Positions 18,403 to 26,284 of a stretch of 64,000 nucleotides of DNA are shown here, piece after piece. Origin of the DNA: Bacteroidales bacterium KHT7 (GTDB taxonomy: Bacteria > Bacteroidota > Bacteroidia > Bacteroidales > Bacteroidaceae); contig FNBQ01000001.1 of assembly GCA_900102385.1 (NCBI GenBank), positions 124,001 through 188,000 on the forward strand, written 5' to 3'. The position numbers were made by a program, and so were the translations under genes. The notes under the pieces were generated by a model. It ran no database searches and was not told the origin of the DNA. It was given only the letters and a program-made list of their open reading frames with translations. How positions within the stretch are numbered: position 1 is the stretch's first letter; each line of letters starts with the position of its first letter.

Positions 18403-18800
18403 GGGGTTGACCGGTTTTGACAGCGGGTTGAGGTGGTATGTAAGCATGCAGTGCTCCGCTGGTCGGCACTTTAATCTCGGCTTTCAAACTTTTATCTGGC
18501 GAGAATAACTACGCTCTTGCTGCTTAAACCGAAGCACAGTAGGTTAGCTTAATCTCGGCACAAGGTGCTGAGACAAGACATCACTCAGAAGCTCTTGCTC
18601 CGAAACATTCTGGTTAAGTGGTGCAGTCAAGTCGGGGATAGTTGGGTGTGGCCTCGCGCATCCGATGAGATTTTAGAGGATAAGGCGCATGTTGGTGGTC
18701 TGGGTCTTGCATGCGCACGAAAACCGAAGGCCAGAATAAGCATGTAGAAAGCATATTAGTTCCCTGTTTGGACGAGGGTTCGAATCCCTCCAGCTCCACC
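18403..18800 (+). ncRNA. ssrA: tmRNA (transfer-messenger RNA)
   Basis: About 398 bases. The 5' end GGGGTTG pairs with CAGCTCC at 18791-18797 to make a tRNA-like acceptor stem (with two G-U pairs), followed by the GGTTCGAATCC T-arm. The mRNA-like part reads GGC-GAG-AAT-AAC-TAC-GCT-CTT-GCT-GCT-TAA at 18498-18527, giving the tag GENNYALAA, as in other Bacteroidetes. tmRNA rescues stalled ribosomes and tags the unfinished protein for proteolysis. Own promoter and terminator flank it. CCA is not plainly encoded (bases after the discriminator are CCC). Confidence 0.97.
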
Positions 18801-18812
18801 CCACTAAGGAAC

Positions 18813-18851
18813 AAAAATCGCAACTTTCATCTGAGGGTTGCGATTTTTTTT
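18813..18851 (+). terminator. Intrinsic terminator of tmRNA
   Basis: 12-bp stem AAAAATCGCAAC (18813-18824) with GTTGCGATTTTT (18837-18848) and a T run. The same kind of ATCGCAA stem closes the facing gene group at 19243-19280. Confidence 0.85.
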
Positions 18852-19004
18852 GAATTGAAAGTTGAAAAACAATTTAGAATTGACAATGGACAGAGACAAT
18901 TCATAATTCAAAATTGATAATTCATAATTGCTAAGGACTTATAAAGAACAATTACAATACTGATTATTCATTTTGTAAATATAAAATGGCGGGTAGGTAC
19001 GTCC

Positions 19005-19102
19005 AAGGTATATCCAAGCTATATGTTGGGTATATGTAAGCTATATGTAAGCTATATGTTGGGTATATGTTATGTATATGTTGGGTATATGTTTGATATA
19101 TT
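19005..19102. repeat. Tandem repeat of about 11-base units (GGGTATATGTT/AAGCTATATGT)
   Basis: About nine consecutive units share a TATATG core, with the alternating heads AAGC, GGG and ATG. Intergenic, between tmRNA and the secreted-protein genes. No spacer-repeat alternation, so not CRISPR. Confidence 0.7.
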
Positions 19103-19144
19103 CTGTTAAGCCGACATTTCCCCTTGCGTATTTCACATTGTCCC

Positions 19145-19213
19145 GCCGAATTTATCGCTCGAACTCCGTTCGTTTGCTACCTAAGTGACCATAGGTCAAG
19201 CGGCAAATTCGGC
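19145..19213. repeat. Inverted repeat with inner palindrome
   Basis: GCCGAATTT (19145-19153) is the reverse complement of AAATTCGGC (19205-19213), and the enclosed bases contain TGACC-ATA-GGTCA. Could be an RNA or DNA hairpin; function unknown. Confidence 0.45.
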
Positions 19214-19242
19214 AGAACTAAGAAGCAAACAATAGACATAGA

Positions 19243-19280
19243 AAAGAATCGCAATCTTCATACGAAAATTGCGATTCTTT
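19243..19280. terminator. Intrinsic terminator behind the LRR gene
   Basis: 13-bp perfect stem AAAGAATCGCAAT (19243-19255) and its complement (19268-19280), just downstream of the minus-strand stop at 19286. T runs occur on both sides, so it may act in both directions. Confidence 0.75.
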
Positions 19281-19285
19281 TGTGA

Positions 19286-20302
19286 TTAAAAAATTATCTT
19301 TTTGTTGCTTACAATGTAAACTCCTTTTAGTCGTTGTTTTGCTTGCTCTATTGTTGTGTTCTTCATGATGAGACTGCCGCTAACTGAATAAACATCAACA
19401 ATCATATCTTTTTTAACAGGCATGATACCTGTTGCCTCGTTCTTTATCGGCTTAATATTCTTAAAATCCTTCCAATTCACAGCCATCTTGTAATACTCTA
19501 CAGATTCTTCCGGTACATACAAAACGCACGAAGCCTTATCCATTCCTGCAAATGTTGTAGATGTTGTTATTGGAGGTATTTCAACACAACAAGTAAAAGA
19601 CTTAACCTTACTGCAATTATAAAATGTATAATCATATAAACGCTCTAAGTTTTGACCTAAGTAAATAGATTCAATAGAGTTATCATCTCTGAAAGTACCA
19701 GATCCAATTGTCTTAACATTTGGAAGAAAAACCTTCTTCAATGACGTACAAGACATAAAAGCATCCCCTCCCACAGACACAACATTGTCAAGATCTACAC
19801 TTACCAATGAAGAACAACCTACAAAGGCATTATCACCTACAGTAGTTAAACTCTTTGATTCTATTCTTTTTACTTTACTACAATATCCAAAAGCTGCACA
19901 ATCCAGATTTTTTACATTCTGTATCGCAACAGAATCAAGGCCTACACAATTGTAAAAGGCATACTTACCGATCATTTCAGTTGTTGGAGCATAAAACATC
20001 TTAATGTTAGAACAATACTCAAAAGCATCTTCTGCAATCATCTTGAACTTTTTAGATAAAACAATAACAGATGTAACATTCGCATATGAAAAGCCCTTAT
20101 AGCCAACCCCTACAACATTATACTTATTGTCATTATAAGTTACAGTTGCCGGAATCATAACATCTCCAAATGTTCCTGAAGTGATTGTAGCCGTCATTCC
20201 ATCACTATCAAGTTTGTAAGTAAGACCGTTATTTTTCACAGTCTGAGCATTTACGTCTATCATACACAACGCAAACACAATGAATAATAATATTTTTCTC
20301 AT
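19286..20302 (-). CDS. Secreted BspA-like leucine-rich-repeat (LRR_5) protein
   Basis: 338-residue protein with signal peptide (about 1-20, ending DVNAQ). Residues about 45-245 are built from about seven LRR_5 (BspA) repeats, seen as A-F-x-x-C steps: DAFEYCSNI, YAFYNCVGL, AAFGYCSKV, NAFVGCSSL, DAFMSCTSL, TFRDDNSI, YTFYNCSKV. The C-terminal part (about 290-338) contains IVDVYSVSGSLI and LKGVYIVSNKK, resembling the C-terminal sorting/adhesion modules of secreted Bacteroidetes proteins. BspA proteins bind host proteins or other cells, but no ligand can be inferred here. Last gene of a closely spaced group, 13 bases after the gene at 20316. Confidence 0.82.
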   Translation of the reverse strand: MRKILLFIVFALCMIDVNAQTVKNNGLTYKLDSDGMTATITSGTFGDVMIPATVTYNDNKYNVVGVGYKGFSYANVTSVIVLSKKFKMIAEDAFEYCSNIKMFYAPTTEMIGKYAFYNCVGLDSVAIQNVKNLDCAAFGYCSKVKRIESKSLTTVGDNAFVGCSSLVSVDLDNVVSVGGDAFMSCTSLKKVFLPNVKTIGSGTFRDDNSIESIYLGQNLERLYDYTFYNCSKVKSFTCCVEIPPITTSTTFAGMDKASCVLYVPEESVEYYKMAVNWKDFKNIKPIKNEATGIMPVKKDMIVDVYSVSGSLIMKNTTIEQAKQRLKGVYIVSNKKIIF

Positions 20303-20315
20303 ATCTATTTTGTTT

Positions 20316-21632
20316 TTAATTACATATTCTACAAGGTGAATACATTCTTTTTATTTTACTATATTTTTGAGCCACCACCATTCCAGAACAACGGTTTAAT
20401 CCTCTACAACTTGGATAACTATGATATTTTTCGGCATATGGTCCAGTACAAATATAAACAGTCTCAGAAGAAGCACCAACATACTCATTTTCGTAAGAAC
20501 CTGCAATGCCTCTTACATGTCCCGACGAGCGTCTTTCGCCTTGAACTTTAGAGCCTTTACTTACAGTTATAGCAACTGCCGTATTCATGCCAGCAAAACT
20601 ATCTCCATCAGATGTATGGTCGCAAGTATAATCCCACGCAACATTTTGTCTGTCTTCCAATCCATCGAAACCACGTTTTGTTATCTTTGTCAGTTGTGTG
20701 TTATCGCTAAAATTGATACACGTCAATGGAATGCGTATTCTGTGCATTTTATAATACCCTTCAACAAAACCTTCATCGTAAGAATCACTACAATAATATA
20801 CAGCAATTACAGAATCTTTTTCCATCACGATCTCTTTCACTACAGTTGAATCATAATCGATATTCGGGATTGTAAGATTCTGTGACATATAGCCAAGCAG
20901 CAACGTATTATCAACAATTTTATTCGCTTCTTTTATTTTTTGTTGTCTCTCGGCTTCCTCTTTAACCAATATCTCATTGTATTTACGTTTGTAAAGCCTT
21001 ACATCCAAATCCGTAACAAACGCCTTGTCTATTTGATTTTCCAAGACTGTAGGAAGTACATCTATAGGCTTGCCGTTGCCTATTCGAAATTTGAATTGGT
21101 ATTTTTCGACTGCATTTTCTGAGAATTCCATTCCTAACCACGTAATAGGAAGAAACTTACGATAAATTGTTTTTTCCTTTGTCGTGTCTGGCAATTCGTA
21201 TTCTTTAGAGTCTAAGTCATAAAATTTATACTCATCAGAAATGCTATTGTATTTATCTTCAAAATATGTTCTATTTACAAAAGCCCCTAATAACTGAAGT
21301 GTTTGCTTCTTAATCTTGATAAAGTATGTCACATTCATACCATCAACATCAAACCGAAAATACTTTTCCCCATTATAACACTCTGTTTTTGTATTTACAA
21401 GGAGTCCCCAAGACGAAAGATTCAATTGTTTTTTAGAAACGCCTTTTAGCCTATCGCCTTCTTTTCGGAATATATTCTTCTCAATAATTTCAGCAACCGA
21501 ATTTATGTTGCAAACCTGTACTTTATTATTCGTTACTTCTTCAAACGAACTAAATCCCTTTGTCTGCGCAAAACAAATCTGTCCCACACAAACAAGTACA
21601 TGAAAAAACAGAATTTTTGAAACCTTTATCAT
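20316..21632 (-). CDS. Secreted protein of unnamed family with C-terminal four-cysteine module
   Basis: 438 residues; signal peptide (about 1-22, ending CFAQ). The body (about 25-250) is homologous by eye to the protein at 21681-23336: shared blocks are FxSxEE near the start, (S/N)xxxEIxxxNIF-K, TIYRKFxxxxW and a KEExRKxxI stretch before a D-(H/N)-T-V/L-L run. Unlike that neighbour it ends with a compact module CTGPYAEKYHSYPSCRGL, then a further Cys, and PCRICN at the very end (four Cys and one His in all), a pattern I have seen in other secreted Bacteroidetes proteins and which may bind a metal. Function unknown. Same operon as neighbours. Confidence 0.65.
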   Translation of the reverse strand: MIKVSKILFFHVLVCVGQICFAQTKGFSSFEEVTNNKVQVCNINSVAEIIEKNIFRKEGDRLKGVSKKQLNLSSWGLLVNTKTECYNGEKYFRFDVDGMNVTYFIKIKKQTLQLLGAFVNRTYFEDKYNSISDEYKFYDLDSKEYELPDTTKEKTIYRKFLPITWLGMEFSENAVEKYQFKFRIGNGKPIDVLPTVLENQIDKAFVTDLDVRLYKRKYNEILVKEEAERQQKIKEANKIVDNTLLLGYMSQNLTIPNIDYDSTVVKEIVMEKDSVIAVYYCSDSYDEGFVEGYYKMHRIRIPLTCINFSDNTQLTKITKRGFDGLEDRQNVAWDYTCDHTSDGDSFAGMNTAVAITVSKGSKVQGERRSSGHVRGIAGSYENEYVGASSETVYICTGPYAEKYHSYPSCRGLNRCSGMVVAQKYSKIKRMYSPCRICN

Positions 21633-21680
21633 AAATCAACAATTATTCCAACGATATATTTTCGAATTAATCTATTAATC

Positions 21681-23336
21681 TTACCAACTGTCATTTTCTA
21701 AATCTTCATGCAATCCATAAGTATCCCAATGTTTGTAAATATTGTCCCATCCCGCAAAAACCTTTTTAGTTCCATCCGTAAAAATGAAAGTGACATTCGT
21801 TATTTTCAGATAGTGAATAATACCATAATAATCATAAAACAAGTCATTAAAATTACATTTTGCAGAATTTTCAGGAAAAACATATCCAATCATTGTCACA
21901 GTACTTGTTGTACGACCAAAATAATCTCTTTGTATATCACCTACATTATTATATGGACGCAATGTTACTTTTACATACTTTATTGTTTTCTTAAAACAAT
22001 TAAAAAATTTAAATTCCGCACATATTTTATTACAATCATTAGTTCCGTAGTTATACTCAAACAAGAACAACTGATTATTCATTATCTGCTTATACATTTT
22101 CTTTTTTTCAAGGATTCTTTCATTAGCCATTTTTAATACCTCTTGCTCCAATTCTTTCTTGGCTTTGAGTTCGGCTTTACAAACTTCCATTCTTACCTTA
22201 GCACCATTTTCGCCCCTTGCCTTAACTTTCTCATAAAGCTCCAAATCACTAAAATCAAGATTCTTTTCATCAAGCACGACTTCCTTTTCCGTTGTATAAG
22301 TTATACAATAGCACATGTTTCCCAAACACTTATATACATAAAATGTTTCATCCCACAAATTATCAAGAAGGTCATTTTTATTTTCGTTAATACCCTCAGG
22401 TTCTTTATTTTCAGTATACATATCTAACGTATCAGCAACCAAAGAATCTGCACACACTGAATAAGAAGCCATTAAAACAGTATGATCCGTTATTGAATCA
22501 GCTATGGCTTGCTTACGCTTTCTTTCCTCTTTCCTCAAAATATTCTCATATACAGGCAAATAGTCTTTTACTGTCCTCTCGGAAACAAAACCGTTGTTTT
22601 GATTAGAGATATTGGAATCTCCAATTTGTTTTTTTAGATTTCCGAACTCTTTCCATTTAACCTCAGGTAAACGATAGTAAAAATCATAAGTATTATACGA
22701 TTCGTTATATTCCATTTTCCATTCAACCTTAACGAATTTCCGATAAATAGTAGATTCGTTTTTACAATATTTTGGAATGACGCCGGATTCAATGTCATAA
22801 TAAGCATAACTAAGTTGAAACTCATTGAATAGATTTACGAAATAAGACTTATTGGTCATACATTTCAATAAGGGCTTCGTTTCCTCGTTTATCGCGATGT
22901 AAATACTGTCTTCGCCATAAACAAAACGCGGATTGCATACACACTGCAAAAACTGTTTAGATTTTGACTTGTTTGCATAAAAAACTTTTATTCCTTTAAA
23001 TTCCGACATTAACGTCAAGTCGAAGAATTCCTCAACTTTCTCCCTTTTTCCCACATACATTTCATCCGACCTGTCATTATGCGAAGCGTCCTTTAACTTT
23101 TTCAGAGGTTTGTACTTTTTTTCCTTCTTTATGAAAATGTTACGAGACATAATTTCATCAAACCCCTCATTGCTTACCAAACTTAATTTTAGTTTTGCTA
23201 CATTACCCACACATTCCTCTAAAGAGTCAAAGCCGCATTTAGCTTTTTGAGAATGTACTTCAGAAAAAGATAACGTAAAAGCCATTAGAAAAAGAAATCG
23301 CAGAAAACGACTTTCAAATTGTGTTTTATCAACCAT
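21681..23336 (-). CDS. Secreted protein of unnamed family, paralogue of the next gene
   Basis: 551 residues from the ATG at 23336; a longer frame to 23477 exists but its extra residues have no signal-peptide sense and a -7 element lies ahead of 23336. The start MVDKTQFESRFLRFLFLMAF gives a plausible signal peptide ending SEVHSQ. Shares sequence with the protein at 20316-21632 (NIFIKKE, TIYRKFVKVEW, a KEERKRKQAI coil, DHTVLMASY) but has an extra insert (about 290-420, charged, coiled-coil-like) and lacks the C-terminal Cys module; instead its C-terminal 150 residues contain beta-rich segments NYGTNDCNKI and VTFIFTDGTKK. Function unknown. Confidence 0.6.
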   Translation of the reverse strand: MVDKTQFESRFLRFLFLMAFTLSFSEVHSQKAKCGFDSLEECVGNVAKLKLSLVSNEGFDEIMSRNIFIKKEKKYKPLKKLKDASHNDRSDEMYVGKREKVEEFFDLTLMSEFKGIKVFYANKSKSKQFLQCVCNPRFVYGEDSIYIAINEETKPLLKCMTNKSYFVNLFNEFQLSYAYYDIESGVIPKYCKNESTIYRKFVKVEWKMEYNESYNTYDFYYRLPEVKWKEFGNLKKQIGDSNISNQNNGFVSERTVKDYLPVYENILRKEERKRKQAIADSITDHTVLMASYSVCADSLVADTLDMYTENKEPEGINENKNDLLDNLWDETFYVYKCLGNMCYCITYTTEKEVVLDEKNLDFSDLELYEKVKARGENGAKVRMEVCKAELKAKKELEQEVLKMANERILEKKKMYKQIMNNQLFLFEYNYGTNDCNKICAEFKFFNCFKKTIKYVKVTLRPYNNVGDIQRDYFGRTTSTVTMIGYVFPENSAKCNFNDLFYDYYGIIHYLKITNVTFIFTDGTKKVFAGWDNIYKHWDTYGLHEDLENDSW

Positions 23337-23361
23337 ACTTACTGCTCTAAATTTCACGGTG

Positions 23362-23369
23362 CAAAAATA
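23362..23369 (-). promoter_or_regulatory. -7 promoter element for the secreted-protein operon
   Basis: Minus strand TATTTTTG fits TAnnTTTG and lies about 26 bases before the chosen start at 23336. No -33 TTTG at usual distance. Confidence 0.4.
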
Positions 23370-23443
23370 TATAAAAAAAAGCATTTCATCGAAGAAAAAC
23401 AAGTCAAAATCTACCATCCTCATACTTTTACGATCGCTATAAA

Positions 23444-23480
23444 AAAAACGATGCCACCCAAACAAACGGAGCAGCATCTT
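23444..23480 (-). terminator. Probable terminator of the kinase gene
   Basis: On the minus strand GATGC (23478-23474) and GCATC (23454-23450) pair across a 19-base loop with flanking A/T bases and are followed by a run of eight T. Short stem, so moderate support. Confidence 0.45.
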
Positions 23481-23505
23481 TTACAACTTGCAGTATTTAA
23501 TAAAA

Positions 23506-24333
23506 TTATGATAATCTGTTGATGAGGTAAGGCAGAGCCTTCTCGAACTTAACGCCATACCAATGGTCAGCATCTGGCAATGTCTGGCGGATTGACTCGC
23601 AAACAAAGTCGGCGGCGATGGATGCAGCCTCGATTATTGACTTGCCGCGCATCAGAGCACCAGCGAAAGATGATGAATACACATCGCCTGTTCCGTGCAT
23701 AGCCACATCAAGATGCTCGGTAAAGTAATAGTCGAACTTTGAGCCATCGTAACATGCCACGCCCAGTTTGCCCTTCTCAAAACTTACGCCTGTAAGCACA
23801 ACATTCTTTGCGCCAAGAGCATACAAGTCCTTCAGCACCTTCTCAATATACTCCTGTGTGTAGATTCCAGCCAGATAAGGAATGCCAAGAAGCAAGGCAG
23901 CCTCGGTCATGTTTGGCAGAATGATGTCCGCGCCGTTTACCAGCTTGCGCATCTCCATTGGGAAATCGTCGTCGAAGCCGGCATAGAGTTTGCCGTTGTC
24001 GCCCATCACAGGGTCTACTATTCTGAGCGCGCCCGGACGAGCCACCTGATTCATAATGTCGAGGATGTGAGGAATCTGAGCCTTTGACACATAGCCTGTA
24101 TAGAAGGCGTCGAAATCAACGTTCTCTTTCTTCCATCTGTCAAGAATGTTTGGCATTTCGTCGGTAAGGTCGCGGAATGTCCATGCCGAGAAACCTGCTG
24201 TGTGGTTAGACAGTACCGAACTTGGCAATATTGCCGTCTCAATTCCACATGCCGAGATTACAGGCAGAGCCACGGTGAGCGAACATTGTCCCACACACGA
24301 AATATCCTGAATTGTTAGAAGTCTTTTATCCAT
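23506..24333 (-). CDS. Pyridoxal/pyridoxamine kinase (vitamin B6 salvage)
   Basis: 275-residue ribokinase-superfamily enzyme. Opening MDKRLLTIQDISCVGQCSLTVALP and the block LSNHTAGFSAW are characteristic of pyridoxal kinases of the PdxY/PdxK type; GTGDVYSSSFAGALMRGKS (about 230-248) is the anion-hole and catalytic-Asp motif of this superfamily. It phosphorylates pyridoxal, pyridoxine or pyridoxamine with ATP to give the cofactor PLP or its precursors. Single gene, no polysaccharide link evident; its flanks are noncoding, so it is probably monocistronic. Confidence 0.9.
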   Translation of the reverse strand: MDKRLLTIQDISCVGQCSLTVALPVISACGIETAILPSSVLSNHTAGFSAWTFRDLTDEMPNILDRWKKENVDFDAFYTGYVSKAQIPHILDIMNQVARPGALRIVDPVMGDNGKLYAGFDDDFPMEMRKLVNGADIILPNMTEAALLLGIPYLAGIYTQEYIEKVLKDLYALGAKNVVLTGVSFEKGKLGVACYDGSKFDYYFTEHLDVAMHGTGDVYSSSFAGALMRGKSIIEAASIAADFVCESIRQTLPDADHWYGVKFEKALPYLINRLS

Positions 24334-24616
24334 TTTATTTGTTTTTTATTTCTGGCTGCAAAGATTACAAAAACAGAACACCTATTTTATAAAACATTCC
24401 GAAAAAGTAAAAACAATCTTACATTATAACAAAAGCAAAATCGGCAAACCACATTAAAACGGCATTTAAACGAGAGAAAAATCGGCAAAAAACGGCGTTT
24501 TTTGAAAAAATTGGTTAATTTTGTGGTTCACAAAAAAATGATTTTTAACGAAACAGACATAAAAATTTAGATAACATACAGAAATATTTAATCATAGCGT
24601 TTGCTATTTAATCTGA
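24334..24616. other. Noncoding AT-rich spacer upstream of the structured RNA
   Basis: No gene seen. A plus-strand TAATTTTG at 24516-24523 fits TAnnTTTG and could start the transcript that carries the structured element, though no TTTG is found at the usual -33 distance. Confidence 0.4.
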
Positions 24617-24766
24617 AACGTTCGGAAACCTGGCAGTAGAAGAACTAATACAAGACTAAATAAGCAAATGCCTGCGCGTATGGCGTGGGCATTTCTTATC
24701 TTGTATTAGTGGGTCATGCCAGGTACCTCGAACGTTGGATAAGGAATTGTCCCACGTTCTTTTTTT
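24617..24766 (+). ncRNA. Structured RNA candidate with intrinsic terminator, upstream of hsdM
   Basis: Nested complementary arms form a long hairpin: AACGTTCG 24617-24624 with 24729-24736; ACCTGGCA 24628-24635 with 24717-24724; ACTAATACAAGA 24644-24655 with 24699-24710; TAAG 24661-24664 with 24695-24698; AAATGCC 24666-24672 with 24688-24694. That is about 39 pairs. Immediately after comes a terminator stem, GAACGTTGG 24730-24738 with CCCACGTTC 24751-24759 (one mismatch), and a T7 run. The 3' arm of the outer helix overlaps the 5' arm of the terminator, so the two cannot form together. Options: independent small RNA such as a 6S-like RNA, or a leader/attenuator of hsdM. Direction is plus if the terminator is real. 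Confidence 0.6.
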
Positions 24767-24810
24767 GTATATAGAGGTATCTGCATGGCTTTCGTTTTTT
24801 AGACCCTGAA

Positions 24811-24865
24811 TAGCATTCGTATTTAGACATAACTTATTGTGAAATACGAATCTACATTCAATGCT
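24811..24865. repeat. Inverted repeat enclosing the hsdM start codon
   Basis: ATTCGTATTT (24815-24824) and AAATACGAAT (24842-24851) are exact reverse complements; TAGCATT (24811-24817) and AATGCTA (24859-24865) form an outer, partly overlapping pair. The GTG start at 24839 lies in the 17-base loop. Confidence 0.55.
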
Positions 24866-26284
24866 ATCGATGCCATCCTGCGCAATGAGGCGGGATGCAG
24901 CAACGAACTGGACTACATAGAGCAAACATCGTGGCTCTTGTTCCTGAAATATCTCGACGACCTCGAAACGGAGCGCGAAGACGAAGCCGCCCTCGACGGC
25001 AAGGAATACCGCCGCATTATCACCGGCTTCAACCGTTGGAACGCTTGGGCTGCCCCAAAAACCGCAAAGGGCGAACTCGACGTTATCAACGCAATGACCG
25101 GCGACGACCTTGTGGAGTTTGTTAACCAAAAACTCTTCCCTTCGCTCAAACATTTCAAAGATACCGCCGTGTCGCCCGATACGCTTGAATACAAGATTGG
25201 CGAGATTTTCGACGAACTGCGCAACAAGATAAACAGCGGCTACAACATGCGCGAGATTATCAACAAGATAGACTCGCTTCACTTTCAGAGTGCCGACGAC
25301 AAGCACGAGATGACCGTGCTCTACGAGGATAAGATTCGCCGCATGGGCAACGCCGGTCGCAACGGTGGCGAGTACTACACTCCGCGTCCGCTCATTCGCA
25401 CCATCGTTAAGGTGGTGAATCCGCGCATTGGCGAAACCGTTTACGACCCTGCGTGCGGCTCGGCTGGCTTCCTCTGCGAGGCGTTCAACTATATGCAGGA
25501 ACAGATAAAGTCGGTGGCAGATAGCGACATGCTGCAAAAGTCGACCTTCTATGGCAAGGAGAAGAAGGGTTTGCCGTACATCATAGCCACCATGAACATG
25601 ATATTCCACGGTGTGGCTGCGCCCAACATCGTGCGTGGCAATACGCTCACCGAGAACCTTGCCGCCATTCAACAGCGCGACCGCAAAGACGTTATCCTTG
25701 CCAATCCGCCATTTGGAGGCAGCGAGCGCGCCGAGGTGCTGCAAAACTTCGATATACGCACCGGCGAGACGGCTTACATGTTTATGCAGCATTTTATAAA
25801 GATGCTGAAGGTGAACGGTCGCGCCGGCATAGTTATAAAAAACACCTTCCTGAGCAATGGCGATGCCGCAGCCGTGCGCCGCAAACTGCTCGAAGAGTGC
25901 AACCTACACATCATTCTCGACCTTCCGCAGGGCGTGTTCACCGGTGCAGGCGTAAAGACCGTGGTGCTCTTCTTCACCAAGGGCGAGCCAACGCGCAAAA
26001 TTTGGTATTACCAGCTGAACCTCAGCCGCACGCTTGGCAAGACTAACCCGTTGAACGAAGCCGACCTTGCCGACTTTGTGGCGTTGCAGCAGACCAAAGC
26101 CGAAAGCGAAAACTCTTGGACGCTCGATGCATCTGTACTTGGCAACGACTACGACCTTTCGGTAAAGAACCCAAACAAGCCTGAGATTGTAGATAACCGA
26201 ACCACCGAGGAGATTCTCAGCACCATAGCCGACCTCAACAGCGATTCCGCAAGATTGATTAACGAAATAAAGGAGATGCTATGA
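24839..26284 (+). CDS. hsdM: Type I restriction-modification N6-adenine methyltransferase subunit
   Basis: 481 residues. The N-terminal helical domain (1-150) is the HsdM_N type (DAILRNEAG, WLLFLKYLDDLE). The catalytic domain follows with GEYYTPRPL (177-185), the SAM motif I DPACGSAGF (203-211) and catalytic motif IV NPPF (289-292), as in gamma-class N6-adenine methyltransferases. Forms the M2S methylase that protects the host target and, with HsdR, the restriction complex. Starts at GTG; the only other in-frame option before an upstream stop is ATT. First gene of the hsdM-hsdS-rhuM-hsdR group; overlaps hsdS by ATGA. Rich in G/C at codon third positions compared with the polysaccharide genes. 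Confidence 0.96.
   Translation: MKYESTFNAIDAILRNEAGCSNELDYIEQTSWLLFLKYLDDLETEREDEAALDGKEYRRIITGFNRWNAWAAPKTAKGELDVINAMTGDDLVEFVNQKLFPSLKHFKDTAVSPDTLEYKIGEIFDELRNKINSGYNMREIINKIDSLHFQSADDKHEMTVLYEDKIRRMGNAGRNGGEYYTPRPLIRTIVKVVNPRIGETVYDPACGSAGFLCEAFNYMQEQIKSVADSDMLQKSTFYGKEKKGLPYIIATMNMIFHGVAAPNIVRGNTLTENLAAIQQRDRKDVILANPPFGGSERAEVLQNFDIRTGETAYMFMQHFIKMLKVNGRAGIVIKNTFLSNGDAAAVRRKLLEECNLHIILDLPQGVFTGAGVKTVVLFFTKGEPTRKIWYYQLNLSRTLGKTNPLNEADLADFVALQQTKAESENSWTLDASVLGNDYDLSVKNPNKPEIVDNRTTEEILSTIADLNSDSARLINEIKEML

Larger units (their letters stand above)
18852..19242. other. Noncoding spacer with AT repeats and tandem 11-mers
   Basis: No gene seen. First part (to about 18930) is made of echoing AT-rich pieces such as ATTCATAATT and TTGATAATT, alike to the stretch at 35235-35300. 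Then the tandem repeat at 19005-19102 and a stem at 19145-19213. Confidence 0.5.

Noticed and set aside
19005-19102. Possible CRISPR array
   Set aside because: Units are 11 bases and abut each other with no unique spacers; no cas genes are present.
24617-24766. Retron msr-msd RNA
   Set aside because: The shape has paired ends, but no reverse transcriptase is encoded nearby and the gene downstream is a methylase.
24656-25792. Long minus-strand frame (378 codons) opposite hsdM
   Set aside because: It lies antisense to the motif-bearing hsdM frame, crosses the structured RNA and terminator, and its residues are His/Val/Leu-rich in the way of a reversed G/C-rich gene. Taken as a shadow.
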